Below, piece by piece: positions 25,585-33,222 of a stretch of DNA of 64,000 bases. Within the stretch, counting starts at the first letter, position 1. Each line of letters starts with the position of its first letter. The DNA lies in assembly GCA_016860845.1 (NCBI GenBank), contig BOKF01000019.1, positions 1 through 64,000 of the forward strand, in the 5' to 3' direction. The notes beneath the pieces were generated by a model. That model did no database searches and was not told where the DNA came from. It saw only the letters and a program-made list of their open reading frames with translations. Source of the DNA: Chloroflexota bacterium (lineage in GTDB: Bacteria > Chloroflexota > Anaerolineae > 4572-78 > J111). Both the position numbers and the translations under genes were made by a program.

Positions 25585-25672
25585 CGGAACGTGGCGCAGC
25601 CTGGTAGCGCGCTTGAATGGAGTTCAAGAGTCGACAGGTTACCTGTATTGAGTAAAGGCAAATCTGTTCCGC
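25585..25672 (+). tRNA. Pro-bodied tRNA with GGA anticodon and disrupted T-arm
   Basis: Acceptor CGGAACG/TGTTCCG with the C1-G72 pair typical of tRNA-Pro and a Pro-like D-arm (GGCGCAGCCTGGTAGCGC). Anticodon loop ATGGAGT in CTTGA/TCAAG reads GGA, a serine anticodon, but there is no long serine variable arm. The T-arm contains extra bases (25642-25660) ending in AGGCA-AATCTGTTC as in the interrupted tRNA-Pro, and its 3' stem strand is missing. Possibly decayed. Confidence 0.55.
25642..25660 (+). repeat. T-loop insertion, divergent copy D
   Basis: About 19 bases after TTA and before AATC. Only its last bases (AGGCA) and downstream flank agree with copies A-C; upstream it forms a small hairpin ACAGG-TTA-CCTGT. 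Confidence 0.4.
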
Positions 25673-25688
25673 CTCGATCTAGATAAAT

Positions 25689-25760
25689 GCGGCTGTAGTT
25701 CAGTGGTAGAACGTCTCGGTGCCATCGAGAAGGTCATCGGTTCAAGTCCGATCAGCCGCT
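25689..25760 (+). tRNA. tRNA-Gly(GCC)
   Basis: Acceptor GCGGCTG/CAGCCGC, loop GTGCCAT in TCTCG/CGAGA, T-arm ATCGG-TTCAAGT-CCGAT. Confidence 0.92.
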
Positions 25761-25771
25761 TTACTCAACGT

Positions 25772-25844
25772 GCCGGCGTAGCTCAACTGGCAGAGCAACT
25801 CGCCTGTACCGAGAAGGTTGTTGGTTCGATCCCGACCGCCGGCT
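25772..25844 (+). tRNA. tRNA-Thr(TGT) with C33
   Basis: Acceptor GCCGGCG/CGCCGGC, stem CTCG/CGAG enclosing CCTGTAC: anticodon TGT with C at position 33 and a 27-43 mismatch. T-arm GTTGG-TTCGATC-CCGAC. Confidence 0.8.
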
Positions 25845-25848
25845 TTAG

Positions 25849-25924
25849 GCCCTCGTAGCTCAGTGGGAATGAGAGCGCCCGAATCCTACTCGGGAGGTCG
25901 CAAGTTCGAGTCCTGCCGAGGGCG
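25849..25924 (+). tRNA. tRNA-Arg(CCT)
   Basis: Acceptor GCCCTCG/CGAGGGC, loop ATCCTAC in CCCGA/TCGGG, T-arm GCAAG-TTCGAGT-CCTGC. Discriminator G. A 170-base spacer without a clear gene follows. Confidence 0.88.
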
Positions 25925-26096
25925 TTGTACGAAATTTGTACTAATTTTGTAGTAGTTGATGGGCTGAAGCTGAGATGAGGTCGCTTGCGCCGAAGGAGTC
26001 GAGGCTTTTATCCGGGCAGGTCAAGAAGAGACTTTAGAATTGCTGTTGCAGGCGTGGGATATGACTCATGCAATCGGCAATTGAACCCAATCCTAT

Positions 26097-26190
26097 CGGA
26101 GCGTAGCGCAGTCCGGTTAGCGCGCTTGCTTTGGGAGCAAGAGGCCGACAGTTCACCCGTGCCGGGTACAGGCAAATCTGTTCGCTCCGA
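26097..26190 (+). tRNA. tRNA-Pro(TGG) interrupted in the T-loop
   Basis: Acceptor CGGAGCG/CGCTCCG fully paired with C1-G72, loop TTTGGGA in CTTGC/GCAAG, T-arm GACAG-TTCA/AAT-CTGTT. A 19-base insertion splits the T-loop at the same point as in tRNA-Arg(CCG). All other parts are sound, and this is the only Pro(TGG) gene in the array. Confidence 0.83.
26156..26174 (+). repeat. T-loop insertion element, short copy C
   Basis: Retains the first hairpin (ACCCG-TGC-CGGGT) and the terminal ACAGGCA of copies A and B but lacks hairpins two and three, as if shortened internally. Confidence 0.8.
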
Positions 26191-26215
26191 CTGTTTTTAA
26201 CTGTGAAGACACCCA

Positions 26216-26298
26216 GCCGGTGTGGCGGAATTGGCAGACGCACCAAGCTTAAGACTTGGCGGGCATTGCCCATCCGGGTTCAACTCCTGGCGCCGGCA
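26216..26298 (+). tRNA. tRNA-Leu(TAA)
   Basis: Acceptor GCCGGTG/CGCCGGC, loop CTTAAGA in CCAAG/CTTGG, long variable arm GGGCATTGCCC, T-arm CCGGG-TTCAACT-CCTGG. Confidence 0.92.
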
Positions 26299-26305
26299 CT
26301 GTCTT

Positions 26306-26392
26306 GGAGAGGCAAGCCGATGGGTTAGACGGCAGTGGTCCTGAAAACCGCCGAGGCGCAAGCCCTTGGGGGTTCGAATCCCTCCCTCTCCG
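26306..26392 (+). tRNA. tRNA-Ser(TGA) with C33
   Basis: Acceptor GGAGAGG/CCTCTCC, stem GTGGT/ACCGC enclosing CCTGAAA: anticodon TGA, C at position 33. Long variable arm, T-arm GGGGG-TTCGAAT-CCCTC. Confidence 0.85.
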
Positions 26393-26430
26393 CTGTAGGT
26401 TTCGACCTTTGAAGGTCCAAACGGTAACCG

Positions 26431-26501
26431 TGCGGGGTCGTCTAATGGTAGGATGGCTGACTTTGGATCAGTTGATGTAGGTTCAACTCCTGCCCCCGCA
26501 G
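26431..26501 (+). tRNA. tRNA-Gln(TTG)
   Basis: Acceptor TGCGGGG/CCCCGCA, loop CTTTGGA in GCTGA/TCAGT, T-arm GTAGG-TTCAACT-CCTGC, discriminator G. Confidence 0.9.
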
Positions 26502-26509
26502 TCTTGATT

Positions 26510-26592
26510 GCCGATGTGGTGGAACGTGGTATACACGCCGTCTTGAGGAGGCGGTCTCGTCAGAGATGTGGGTTCGACTCCCGCCATCGGCA
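26510..26592 (+). tRNA. tRNA-Leu(GAG)
   Basis: Acceptor GCCGATG/CATCGGC, loop TTGAGGA in CCGTC/GGCGG, long variable arm, T-arm GTGGG-TTCGACT-CCCGC. Confidence 0.9.
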
Positions 26593-26599
26593 CTTTTTG

Positions 26600-26672
26600 G
26601 CCGTCATCGTCTAGCGGTTCAGGACATCGCCCCTTCAAGGCGAATACGCGAGTTCGAGTCTCGCTGGCGGCA
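26600..26672 (+). tRNA. tRNA-Glu(TTC) with C33
   Basis: Acceptor GCCGTCA/TGGCGGC, stem TCGCC/GGCGA enclosing CCTTCAA: anticodon TTC, C at position 33. T-arm GCGAG-TTCGAGT-CTCGC. Confidence 0.87.
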
Positions 26673-26691
26673 CCTTTTAGCTCTCTCGTAC

Positions 26692-26908
26692 TGCGGAGAG
26701 CTGGCCGAGGGGTTTCCTGGCTGTAGCCAAGCCCCCTACCTCCAGGTAGCCAAACCTGGCCGAATGGTAGGCAAAACATTCTCACGCCTGAGGATGCCCG
26801 GACTGTCGAGAGGCAGCGGGAATGGAGGCCAACAGAAAGCAGTGCAAGTTGGGGAGACAAGCCGATGGTGGCGGCAGTGGCTTTGAAAACCATCGAGAAC
26901 AGTGAATT
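26692..26908 (+). pseudogene. cluster of tRNA fragments (serine type)
   Basis: Contains a 5' serine-tRNA half (GGAGAGCTGGCCGAG at ~26694) and, at ~26854-26900, a GGGGAGACAAGCCGATGG start with an anticodon arm GTGG...TTTGAAA...CCAT (TGA) but no T-arm. A strong inverted repeat CATTCTCA/TGAGGATG lies between. Reads as rearranged tRNA debris. Confidence 0.5.
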
Positions 26909-26910
26909 TC

Positions 26911-26995
26911 GCCGAAGTGGTGGAATGTGGCAGACACACAGCGTTCAGGGCGTTGCGAGCGTGAGCTCGTGTGGGTTCGACTCCCACCTTCGGCA
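26911..26995 (+). tRNA. tRNA-Leu(CAG)
   Basis: Acceptor GCCGAAG/CTTCGGC, loop TTCAGGG in CAGCG/CGTTG, long variable arm, T-arm GTGGG-TTCGACT-CCCAC. Body nearly identical to tRNA-Leu(CAA) at 27153. Confidence 0.9.
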
Positions 26996-27062
26996 CACAG
27001 TGGAAATCTTAACCCTGATGGAATTTTCGGCGGTTTGGCCCGTGATCGCCGCGGGTTGTTTG

Positions 27063-27136
27063 GCTCCCGCCGTCTAAAGGATAGGGCTGCGATCCTCTAA
27101 ATAGTGAAGATACGGGGTCGAGTCCTACCGGGGGTG
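27063..27136 (+). tRNA. probable tRNA-Arg(TCT) with C33
   Basis: Acceptor GCTCCCG/CGGGGGT pairs well. Anticodon arm GCGAT/ATAGT (one mismatch) encloses CCTCTAA, giving TCT with C at position 33. The T-arm is weak (two mismatches, loop starts with G), so the gene may be decaying. Confidence 0.6.
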
Positions 27137-27152
27137 TTATAAAAAATAATGA

Positions 27153-27236
27153 GCCGAAGTGGTGGAACTGGCAGACACCCACGACTCAAAATCGTGTGAG
27201 CGGAAGCTCGTGTGGGTTCGACGCCCACCTTCGGCA
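27153..27236 (+). tRNA. tRNA-Leu(CAA)
   Basis: Acceptor GCCGAAG/CTTCGGC, loop CTCAAAA in CACGA/TCGTG, long variable arm, T-arm GTGGG-TTCGACG-CCCAC. Confidence 0.9.
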
Positions 27237-27246
27237 CTTTTTATAG

Positions 27247-27332
27247 GGAGGGATGGCAGAGTGGTCAAATGCGTCCGGTTGGAAGCCGGAAGTCGCACCA
27301 GCGGCGCGGGGGTTCGAGTCCCTCTCCCTCCG
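27247..27332 (+). tRNA. tRNA-Ser(GGA)
   Basis: Acceptor GGAGGGA/TCCCTCC, loop TTGGAAG in TCCGG/CCGGA, long variable arm, T-arm GGGGG-TTCGAGT-CCCTC. Last tRNA of the array; a regular serine tRNA, unlike the Pro-bodied GGA gene at 25585. Confidence 0.92.
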
Positions 27333-27490
27333 CCAAAGGTTTACGAGGCAAGTCACCGAATTCCGCCGGTTTATCCTGGATCAACTCCACCAGAATGGGG
27401 CTGGTGATCGACAAGGGAGATTGCTCAGGCGGCGTTTGACACCCGGTGGGACAGTGCCTATTGGTGCGGTCAGCGCACCAGGGGATTTTT

Positions 27491-27913
27491 AAGGGCGAGC
27501 TGAGCCGCCGCTGGCTACTGCGAGGTAGCTAGAGGAACTTCCCGACTCCTGGCCTTGCATGCAGCAGGGCAACATCGCCTCACGAAACAGCAAGTGAGGG
27601 CAGTCCGCCGAGAGGCGCGGCTGACTACAACCGCAACAGAAAATAGACCAGCCAACGGCCCCATTCAGGGATGCGGGTGATGGATGAAACGGTAGAGTAA
27701 GCGCCTACCAGCGGTTTTCGGTAACGAAACCGGCTAGGCGAGCGTGCGATGGGGAGCAAGGTGAGTGGGCCGGGCCGGATGCCGGTTCGGTCTCATCGCA
27801 GCGGCGACGGCGAGGCCGGGTCACACCCGACAAGCCAGGAGCTGCCGCCCCGCTGGGGCGAGATAGATGGCGGCACGGCATAGCCGACAGAATCGGGGGT
27901 ACAAGCTCGCCTT
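27491..27913 (+). ncRNA. rnpB: RNase P RNA, bacterial type A
   Basis: The catalytic RNA of RNase P, which trims tRNA 5' leaders. The ends pair as helix P1 (AAGGGCGAGCT with AGCTCGCCTTT). Conserved regions are seen in order: GAGGAACTTCCCGACTCC (compare GAGGAAAGTCCGGGCTCC), GGGCAACATCGCC, ACAGAAAATAGACCAGCC, GTGATGGATGAAACGGTAGAG, and near the 3' end GAGATAGATGG with ACAGAATCGGGGG. It starts about 160 bp after the last tRNA in the same direction. Boundaries are approximate. Confidence 0.85.
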
Positions 27914-27945
27914 TGGTCAATCCTTGAAAGGAGGTAAAGCTAGGA

Positions 27946-28476
27946 ATGGTCGGAGTTCTTCTGCTCAATGCTTCATTTGAACCCATCTATGTCATTTCTC
28001 TCCAACGTGCAGTCCTGCTGCTGCTCGGTGGCCAGGCTTTGCCGGTGCAGGGAGAGCCGCTGGTAGCCACGCTGCGTTCACCCTCCATTTCTATTGAAGT
28101 ACCCCAGATCATCCAGCTCAGACGGTACGTCAACGTCCCGCGTCGGGGAGCCACCTGGAGCCGAGCCGGCGTATTCCAGCGCGACGGCTACCGCTGCATC
28201 TACTGCGGCGCGCAGCCGGGTCACAAGCAGCGAGGTAAAATTCTGACAAAAAGTTCCTTCAACTTGGATCACATCATTCCCCGGAGTCGGGGCGGAGATA
28301 ATACCTGGGGGAATACGGCAGTTTCTTGTCAGCACTGTAACGATGTGAAGCGGTCACGGACCCCTCAGGAGGCTGGCCTGAAACTCTTGTGGGAGCCGAA
28401 GACGCCGCGCACCAGCTACCTGGTGGTCCGGGGCGAAGTACCGGTGGCCTGGAAGAAATACATTGAACTTGGCTAA
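27946..28476 (+). CDS. HNH endonuclease family protein
   Basis: 176 residues, ATG 27946 with GAAAGGAGG ten bases upstream. The N-terminus LLLNASFEPIYVISLQRAV is typical of a widespread single-domain HNH family. The HNH core has CIYCG (~85-89), then FNLDHIIPRSRGG (~105-117; the DH pair) and CQHCND (~128-133), giving two zinc-binding CxxC pairs. The substrate of this family is not established. It sits between rnpB and rtcB, all on the same strand, so co-transcription with the RNA island is possible. Confidence 0.85.
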   Translation: MVGVLLLNASFEPIYVISLQRAVLLLLGGQALPVQGEPLVATLRSPSISIEVPQIIQLRRYVNVPRRGATWSRAGVFQRDGYRCIYCGAQPGHKQRGKILTKSSFNLDHIIPRSRGGDNTWGNTAVSCQHCNDVKRSRTPQEAGLKLLWEPKTPRTSYLVVRGEVPVAWKKYIELG

Positions 28477-28480
28477 AAAC

Positions 28481-28510
28481 AACCGCACCTGAGCTTATCG
28501 GGTGCGGGTT
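28481..28510 (+). other. hairpin between HNH gene and rtcB
   Basis: AACCGCACC pairs with GGTGCGGGTT (one bulged G). Only a short T-run follows (TTGCTCTT), so it may attenuate rather than end transcription. Confidence 0.5.
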
Positions 28511-28559
28511 GCTCTTAAAAAGAACGAAACCGTCCAATTGAAAGGATGGAGGTTCAGCT

Positions 28560-29912
28560 ATGAATACGCACGACTTACTCACCAAAGCGGGCTACGCAGG
28601 CCGGCCAGATTATCCCCAGATCGCTCGCCGGGCGGCAGCGCTGGCCAGGCAAAATCTGACCGCAGAGAAAATCTTGGCGACCGTCACGGCCGAATTTAGC
28701 CCGGTTGAACCACAGCTAACTTTGCGCGACCATCCGCTTAATTTTGCGATGTACGGAACACCAGGCGAAGATTTCGAGCACGGCGCCGTCAAGCAAATGC
28801 GCACTGCGATGAGCCTTCCGGTAGCGGTCAGCGGAGCCATGCTCCCCGATGCCCACCCCGGTTATGCTTTGCCCATCGGCGGGGTTGTCGCTTTAGACCG
28901 AGCTATAAGCCCGATGTTTGTTGGCGTGGACATTGCCTGCCGGATGACCCTCTCTATTTTGGATCTGTCTCCGGTCGAGTTTATGACCCACCGGGATCAG
29001 CTTGCCGCGGATATGCGAGCCATTTCTAGCTTTGGGATGGGAGCAAGTTTCAGCGGCAAGGAGCGGCGCGACCATCCGGTCATGATCCAGCCTTTGTGGC
29101 AGGAACTGCCCACGTTGCGTTCGCTCAAAGATCTAGCTTGGCAGCAGCTAGGTTCGTCCGGTGGGGGCAATCACTTCTTTGACGCAGTCATCGGCGAAGT
29201 CATGGCCGAAGTGGAGTGGTTACCGCTTCGGCAAGGCCAGTTGTTTGTGGCCATGATGACCCACTCCGGCAGCCGTAAGACCGGGGCAACCCTGGCCGGG
29301 CATTATGCCAAACTGGCCATCCAGGAAACGACCCGGATCGCCCGAGGTATCCCCAAGGACTATGAATGGTTGGGAATCGATACAGACCCGGGTCGCGAGT
29401 ATCTGGCCGTGATGAATCTAATGGGTAGCTATGCTGAGGCGAACCACCAACTTATCCACGATTTGTTTCTCAAGCGGAGTGGCCTGAATCAGATCGCTCG
29501 TTACCAGAATCATCACAACTATGCGTGGCTCCGGCCAGATGGCACAGTCATCCACCGCAAGGGCGCCACGCCGGCAGGCAAAGGGCAGGTGGGTATCATC
29601 CCTGGCTCATCTGGCACGCCCAGTTACTTGGTCGAGGGTCTTGGTAATCCAGCCAGCCTGGAATCATCCAGTCACGGGGCTGGACGACCTTTTAGCCGAT
29701 CGGAGGCCAAGCGGCGCCACGATGAGCAATTCTTCCAGGATTGGATGGCTGAGCATGGCATCCTGTTCTTCGGGGTTGCGCCTGATGAAACGCTCTTGGC
29801 TTATAAAGACATCGAACGGGTAATGGGTCTGCAGACCGATTTGGTCCGGCCGGTAGCCAAAATGCTGCCCAAAGTGGTCATCATGGGCGGAAAGTCGGAT
29901 GATGGCGATTAG
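28560..29912 (+). CDS. rtcB: RtcB-type RNA-splicing ligase
   Basis: 450 residues, ATG 28560 with GGATGGAGG upstream. Family motifs are present: PDAHPGYALPIGGVVA (~98-113), GVDIACRM with the metal-binding Cys (~121-128), SSGGGNHFFD, MTHSGSRKTG, NHHNYAW, HRKGATPA, IIPGSSGTPSY and SSHGAGRPFSR, which carries the histidine guanylated in characterised RtcB. RtcB joins RNA ends with 2',3'-cyclic phosphate or 3'-phosphate to 5'-OH ends, in tRNA splicing (archaea, animals) and in RNA repair (bacteria). Some positions vary from the common form (GVDIACRM for GxDIGCGM), so it may be a divergent subfamily. It lies 2.6 kb from the interrupted tRNA genes. Confidence 0.85.
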   Translation: MNTHDLLTKAGYAGRPDYPQIARRAAALARQNLTAEKILATVTAEFSPVEPQLTLRDHPLNFAMYGTPGEDFEHGAVKQMRTAMSLPVAVSGAMLPDAHPGYALPIGGVVALDRAISPMFVGVDIACRMTLSILDLSPVEFMTHRDQLAADMRAISSFGMGASFSGKERRDHPVMIQPLWQELPTLRSLKDLAWQQLGSSGGGNHFFDAVIGEVMAEVEWLPLRQGQLFVAMMTHSGSRKTGATLAGHYAKLAIQETTRIARGIPKDYEWLGIDTDPGREYLAVMNLMGSYAEANHQLIHDLFLKRSGLNQIARYQNHHNYAWLRPDGTVIHRKGATPAGKGQVGIIPGSSGTPSYLVEGLGNPASLESSSHGAGRPFSRSEAKRRHDEQFFQDWMAEHGILFFGVAPDETLLAYKDIERVMGLQTDLVRPVAKMLPKVVIMGGKSDDGD

Positions 29913-29922
29913 CCTACTTTTC

Positions 29923-29963
29923 AACAGCGCCCGCACCTGGTTGTTCAGGCGCTGTTTGCTTTC
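29923..29963 (+). terminator. intrinsic terminator after rtcB
   Basis: AACAGCGCC (29923-29931) pairs with GGCGCTGTT (29948-29956), 9 bp, followed by TGCTTTC. Ends the rnpB-HNH-rtcB direction. Confidence 0.7.
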
Positions 29964-30178
29964 GCGGTTAAGCAATATCCGCCGTGTGAAGCATGTTCAC
30001 TCCTGGCACGCATCAGTTTTCCCGGAAAAACTCTATTCCCAAAAAAGGCTTTTCAAGTTTGCGACATGATCGGGCATTCGTAGCATTTTGTGACACTCTG
30101 CTATACTAAAGGGCCGACTTCTTGGACCCCGGCGTCTAAAACCGAAGCGCCCATATCAGGATGACAAAATGTCTCCAG

Positions 30179-31144
30179 CTACCCTTTGGTGCGAGTATAA
30201 TTGTTGAGGATCTTACCAGCAGTGTCCAAGATAGCTTCTTGGAGTTCTGGCGGTTCTACGACAGTGGCTTGCCCTTCCAGGCCAAAAATCAGCATCTTGG
30301 CTAACTCTATCGATTCAAGGTCAAAATTTACGGTGATCCAGCCATCGGCATCCGGCGGTTCAACGGGATGATACCGGCCAGGCACGAGCCATTTTAGAAA
30401 GTTCAACCGATCGGGCTGAATGCACAAGGTAAAACGATATTCGGCTAGCGTCTCGACGAAATTCTGCTGATGCTCGCGCCAATAGGTGGGTAGATCGAAG
30501 TCCTTCCGGCGCTGAAAATGCGTATCGAGCAGGGTGATCTGACGAAAGCGTGAGATCCGATACGTGCGCAATTCATCGTCGTGCTGGGCGACCAGATACC
30601 AAACGCTTGACTTCGCTACTAAGCTGTACGGCTCCAAGATACGCGCAACCACTTCGCCGTTGTGCCGTTCGTAAACGGTCCGAATACAACGATCTTCATA
30701 AACGGCTTGCTGGAGTTGGTCCCAAAACGCCAGTGGTTGAGTGTCGTGCCACCACCAGGTGGGATCGATCAGAATACGCTGGCGGATGTGTTCAACCGAT
30801 GGCCGGTGTGAAGTTGGCAGCACGGCGAGGAGCTTTAACATCGTGCTCTCGGCCGCATCGCCCAGTCCTATCTCCCTGAGGAGTTGGGCATTGTTGCCGA
30901 CAAAGAGGGTTCGGATTTCTCGATCTTGCAACCCGGCGAGTGTTGTCCGGTAGTTTTCGTCCAAGGCAATGCCGCCGCCATGACCTCCCTCCGCATAAAT
31001 TGGAACACCAGCGGAAGATAGGGCATCAATATCGCGCAGGATGGTACGTCGAGAGACCTCCAGTTTGTCGGCCAGGCTCTGAGCCGTCATTTTTCCCCGC
31101 GTTTGCAACAACATCATGATGGCCAGCAACCGATCAGCGCGCAT
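30179..31144 (-). CDS. WYL-domain transcriptional regulator (YafY type)
   Basis: About 321 residues from the ATG at 31144 (GGGAG upstream; a longer frame to 31186 would run through the operator). N-terminal HTH (MTAQSLADKLEVSRRTILRD, ~20-40) followed by the YafY-type linker GVPIYAEGGHGGGIALD and a WYL domain around SSVWYLVAQHDDELRTYRISR. WYL domains are thought to bind a ligand, often nucleic-acid related. Divergent from an alpha/beta hydrolase with a shared inverted repeat between them, so it probably controls that gene and itself. Confidence 0.85.
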   Translation of the reverse strand: MRADRLLAIMMLLQTRGKMTAQSLADKLEVSRRTILRDIDALSSAGVPIYAEGGHGGGIALDENYRTTLAGLQDREIRTLFVGNNAQLLREIGLGDAAESTMLKLLAVLPTSHRPSVEHIRQRILIDPTWWWHDTQPLAFWDQLQQAVYEDRCIRTVYERHNGEVVARILEPYSLVAKSSVWYLVAQHDDELRTYRISRFRQITLLDTHFQRRKDFDLPTYWREHQQNFVETLAEYRFTLCIQPDRLNFLKWLVPGRYHPVEPPDADGWITVNFDLESIELAKMLIFGLEGQATVVEPPELQEAILDTAGKILNNYTRTKG

Positions 31145-31179
31145 ATTTACTCCCTCAGTGAATAAGTGGCTATTTTTGA

Positions 31180-31196
31180 GTGACAACAGGTGTCAC
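31180..31196. promoter_or_regulatory. inverted repeat, probable WYL-regulator operator
   Basis: GTGACA-ACAGG-TGTCAC, perfect 6-bp arms with a 5-bp spacer, between the divergent WYL regulator and hydrolase genes. TGACA-N-TGTCA sites are usual next to YafY-type regulators. Confidence 0.65.
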
Positions 31197-31254
31197 CCAA
31201 GAGAGTGTATCATGGGGGCAGTTATCAAGCAATTACTTAGAAGAAGGAGACCAA

Positions 31255-32082
31255 ATGATGACACATGTAACGAGTGGGTATGTTGATCTGGGTGAAGGCA
31301 AACTCTATTATGAAGTCGCCGGTGAGGGGGAACCGTTGGTGTTGTCTCATGCCGGCTTCGTTGATAGCCGAATGTGGGATGATCAATGGCATGACTTCAG
31401 CCAACACTATCGCGTCATCCGCTTTGATATGCGGGGCTTTGGAAAATCTGATCCGGCCGAAGCGCCGATCACCCGTCGCGATGATCTCTACCACTTGCTG
31501 AAACAACTCAACATAGGTCGCGCCACTCTGTTGGGCTGCTCCATGAGTGGGGAGATCATCCTTGATTTTGCGCTTGAGCACCCAGAAATAGTGTCGGCGC
31601 TGGTGGTTGTTTCCGCTGTTCCCAGCGGTTTTGAATTGCGAGGGGAACCGCCTCGCTATCTAATGGAGATGATGGCGGCCATTCAACAGGGAGATCTGGC
31701 GCTGGCCTCTGAATTGCAAAACCGAATTTGGATTGATGGTCCTTTTCGCCAACCGGAACAGGTGGATCCACTGGTCCGTGAGCGGGCCGCGGAGATGAAC
31801 CGGATCGCCCTGGCCAATCAGACGATGACTAAAGTGGACGCCTCTCCCCTCAACCCGCTCAATCCGCCCGCCGTGCAGCGGCTCAAAGAGATTCGTGTTC
31901 CGACTCTCATCATCGCGGGTGGGCTCGATCATCCCGAAATTCTTCGCGCCGCTGAAGTGATGACAGCCACAATCCCTGGGGCCAGAAAAGTGATCATCCC
32001 AGACTGTGCTCATATGCCAAATATGGAGAAGCCAGGGCAATTCAATCACGTAGTTCTAGACTTCTTGCACAATGTGAAGTAG
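31255..32082 (+). CDS. alpha/beta-fold hydrolase
   Basis: 275 residues from ATG 31255 (AGAAGGAGACC upstream). Catalytic triad visible: nucleophile Ser in LLGCSMSGE (~100), Asp in IIAGGLDHPE (~222) and His in PDCAHMPNME (~250); oxyanion region LSHAGFVDSRMWD. Substrate unknown. Divergent from the WYL regulator. Confidence 0.85.
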   Translation: MMTHVTSGYVDLGEGKLYYEVAGEGEPLVLSHAGFVDSRMWDDQWHDFSQHYRVIRFDMRGFGKSDPAEAPITRRDDLYHLLKQLNIGRATLLGCSMSGEIILDFALEHPEIVSALVVVSAVPSGFELRGEPPRYLMEMMAAIQQGDLALASELQNRIWIDGPFRQPEQVDPLVRERAAEMNRIALANQTMTKVDASPLNPLNPPAVQRLKEIRVPTLIIAGGLDHPEILRAAEVMTATIPGARKVIIPDCAHMPNMEKPGQFNHVVLDFLHNVK

Positions 32083-32189
32083 CGATCAAGGTAGGATTGA
32101 AAAAAGTCGGAACTCGGTGTTGTCTTGCTTGTTTTGCTACCCTCTGGTGTCCCTCCCTAACGTCATCATTGTACCGTCCAATAATGATT

Positions 32190-32395
32190 TAGACCGGCGA
32201 CCTGGTCAGAGCGGTCGTACTCAGCGACAAGAAAGCCGGGGCCACTTGGGTGGGGTGGCGGTACGCAACAGCGGGAGTTTCTGGGTCGAGCAGGTGGATG
32301 GGGTGAGCTGGCATTATTGGCGCCTGGTGCAGTGCGTGGATGGATATAAGTATGTTGTCGCCTCGAAGCGACCCACTATCCCTCACCACTCGTAA
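32190..32395 (+). pseudogene. IscB C-terminal remnant
   Basis: Encodes TGDLVRAVVLSDKKAGAT and, after a one-base frame change, LGGVAVRNSGSFWVEQVDGV and a KRPTIPHH end, matching the C-terminus of the intact IscB at 53842-55149. Sequence after the stop (ATTTTTATGA) is also shared, so the right end of the element is preserved. The rest of the gene is gone. Confidence 0.8.
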
Positions 32396-32505
32396 ACAGG
32401 GCTTTCTCCCAGGAATTTTTATGAGACTTTCCAGGACGAAGTACAATATACTAGCAACCACAGCACGATTGAGTAGGTCAAACCAATTGTTGATTCGTAG
32501 CAGTA

Positions 32506-32724
32506 TCATTTAATTTGACCGCCATCAGGCTGCGGCGCTCTCAGTTCAATCTTCGCCACTTGACTCTCTACTTTCCCCCTTGCCAAGCGATCCCGAATCG
32601 CGTCCGACACTTCTGCCAACAACGCAGCCTCAAATGAAGCGTCCTGTAGCAGCCGTAGGAGTTCAGTCGGCTCCTCGGTTTGGATTTTCACTTTGAACGC
32701 AATGGTGACAGTTTCATCCATCAT
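32506..32724 (-). CDS. small protein, unknown
   Basis: 72 residues with GGGGAGA before the first ATG pair. Amphipathic: VTIAFKVKIQTEEPTELLRL, then a helical part and a charged tail. No family recognised. Lies downstream of the lipoprotein/membrane cluster on the same strand and may belong to it. Confidence 0.5.
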   Translation of the reverse strand: MMDETVTIAFKVKIQTEEPTELLRLLQDASFEAALLAEVSDAIRDRLARGKVESQVAKIELRAPQPDGGQIK

Positions 32725-32797
32725 CCATTCTCCCCTTTAGCCCTGCACACTTATACTTACGTGATTATCCTTAAATGATTCTTTATAAGGACAAGAT

Positions 32798-32998
32798 TCA
32801 CGCCTCCCGCAAAACGCTCGGCGTCGGTGTCGGTAAGTAGCGAGGCCGAATTTGAAGCAGCGGCCACACCAGGGTTGCCAACAATGCCAAGATGAGCAGT
32901 AGCGTAATTATGACCGTTATCAGGCCGGGCCTGTAACCTCGCGGCTCATCTTCGTCATTCAGTTGTTGCTCGGGCCACATAGGCTCATAGCGTTTCAT
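32798..32998 (-). CDS. small single-pass membrane protein
   Basis: 66 residues. A charged N-terminal part (QQLNDEDEPRGYRPG) precedes one transmembrane segment LITVIITLLLILALLATLVW; a proline/threonine-rich tail follows. Overlaps the preceding 77-residue gene by 14 bp (coupled translation). Confidence 0.6.
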   Translation of the reverse strand: MKRYEPMWPEQQLNDEDEPRGYRPGLITVIITLLLILALLATLVWPLLQIRPRYLPTPTPSVLREA

Positions 32999-33218
32999 CG
33001 CCGGTTCTTCTCAATATCTCCAGCATTTGGTCGCCAATATTTGCTGGCACTGTCTCAACAATTACTCTCAGCCGTTGCCGGTATGTGGCTCGGAGTAGCC
33101 GGATGAGCAATTTTTCAAACCAGCCAGCCTTGGCTTCTACAACGTCAAAACTCTGTAGAATTTCTGCCAACGCCTGACCATAAACAATCACCTCATTTGT
33201 AGCGTTCTCATCCTTCAC
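32985..33218 (-). CDS. small protein of the lipoprotein cluster, unknown
   Basis: 77 residues, soluble or peripherally membrane-bound: a central basic amphipathic segment GWFEKLLIRLLRATYRQRLR, then IVETVPANIGDQMLEIL. Begins 4 bp after the lipoprotein gene stops and overlaps the next one. No family recognised. Confidence 0.55.
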   Translation of the reverse strand: MKDENATNEVIVYGQALAEILQSFDVVEAKAGWFEKLLIRLLRATYRQRLRVIVETVPANIGDQMLEILRRTGDETL

Positions 33219-33222
33219 GACT

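Noticed and set aside
25985..26200. Protein-coding frames across the tRNA array
   Set aside because: They run through tRNA genes, lack ribosome binding sites and have no protein pattern; only 24971-25180 is convincing.
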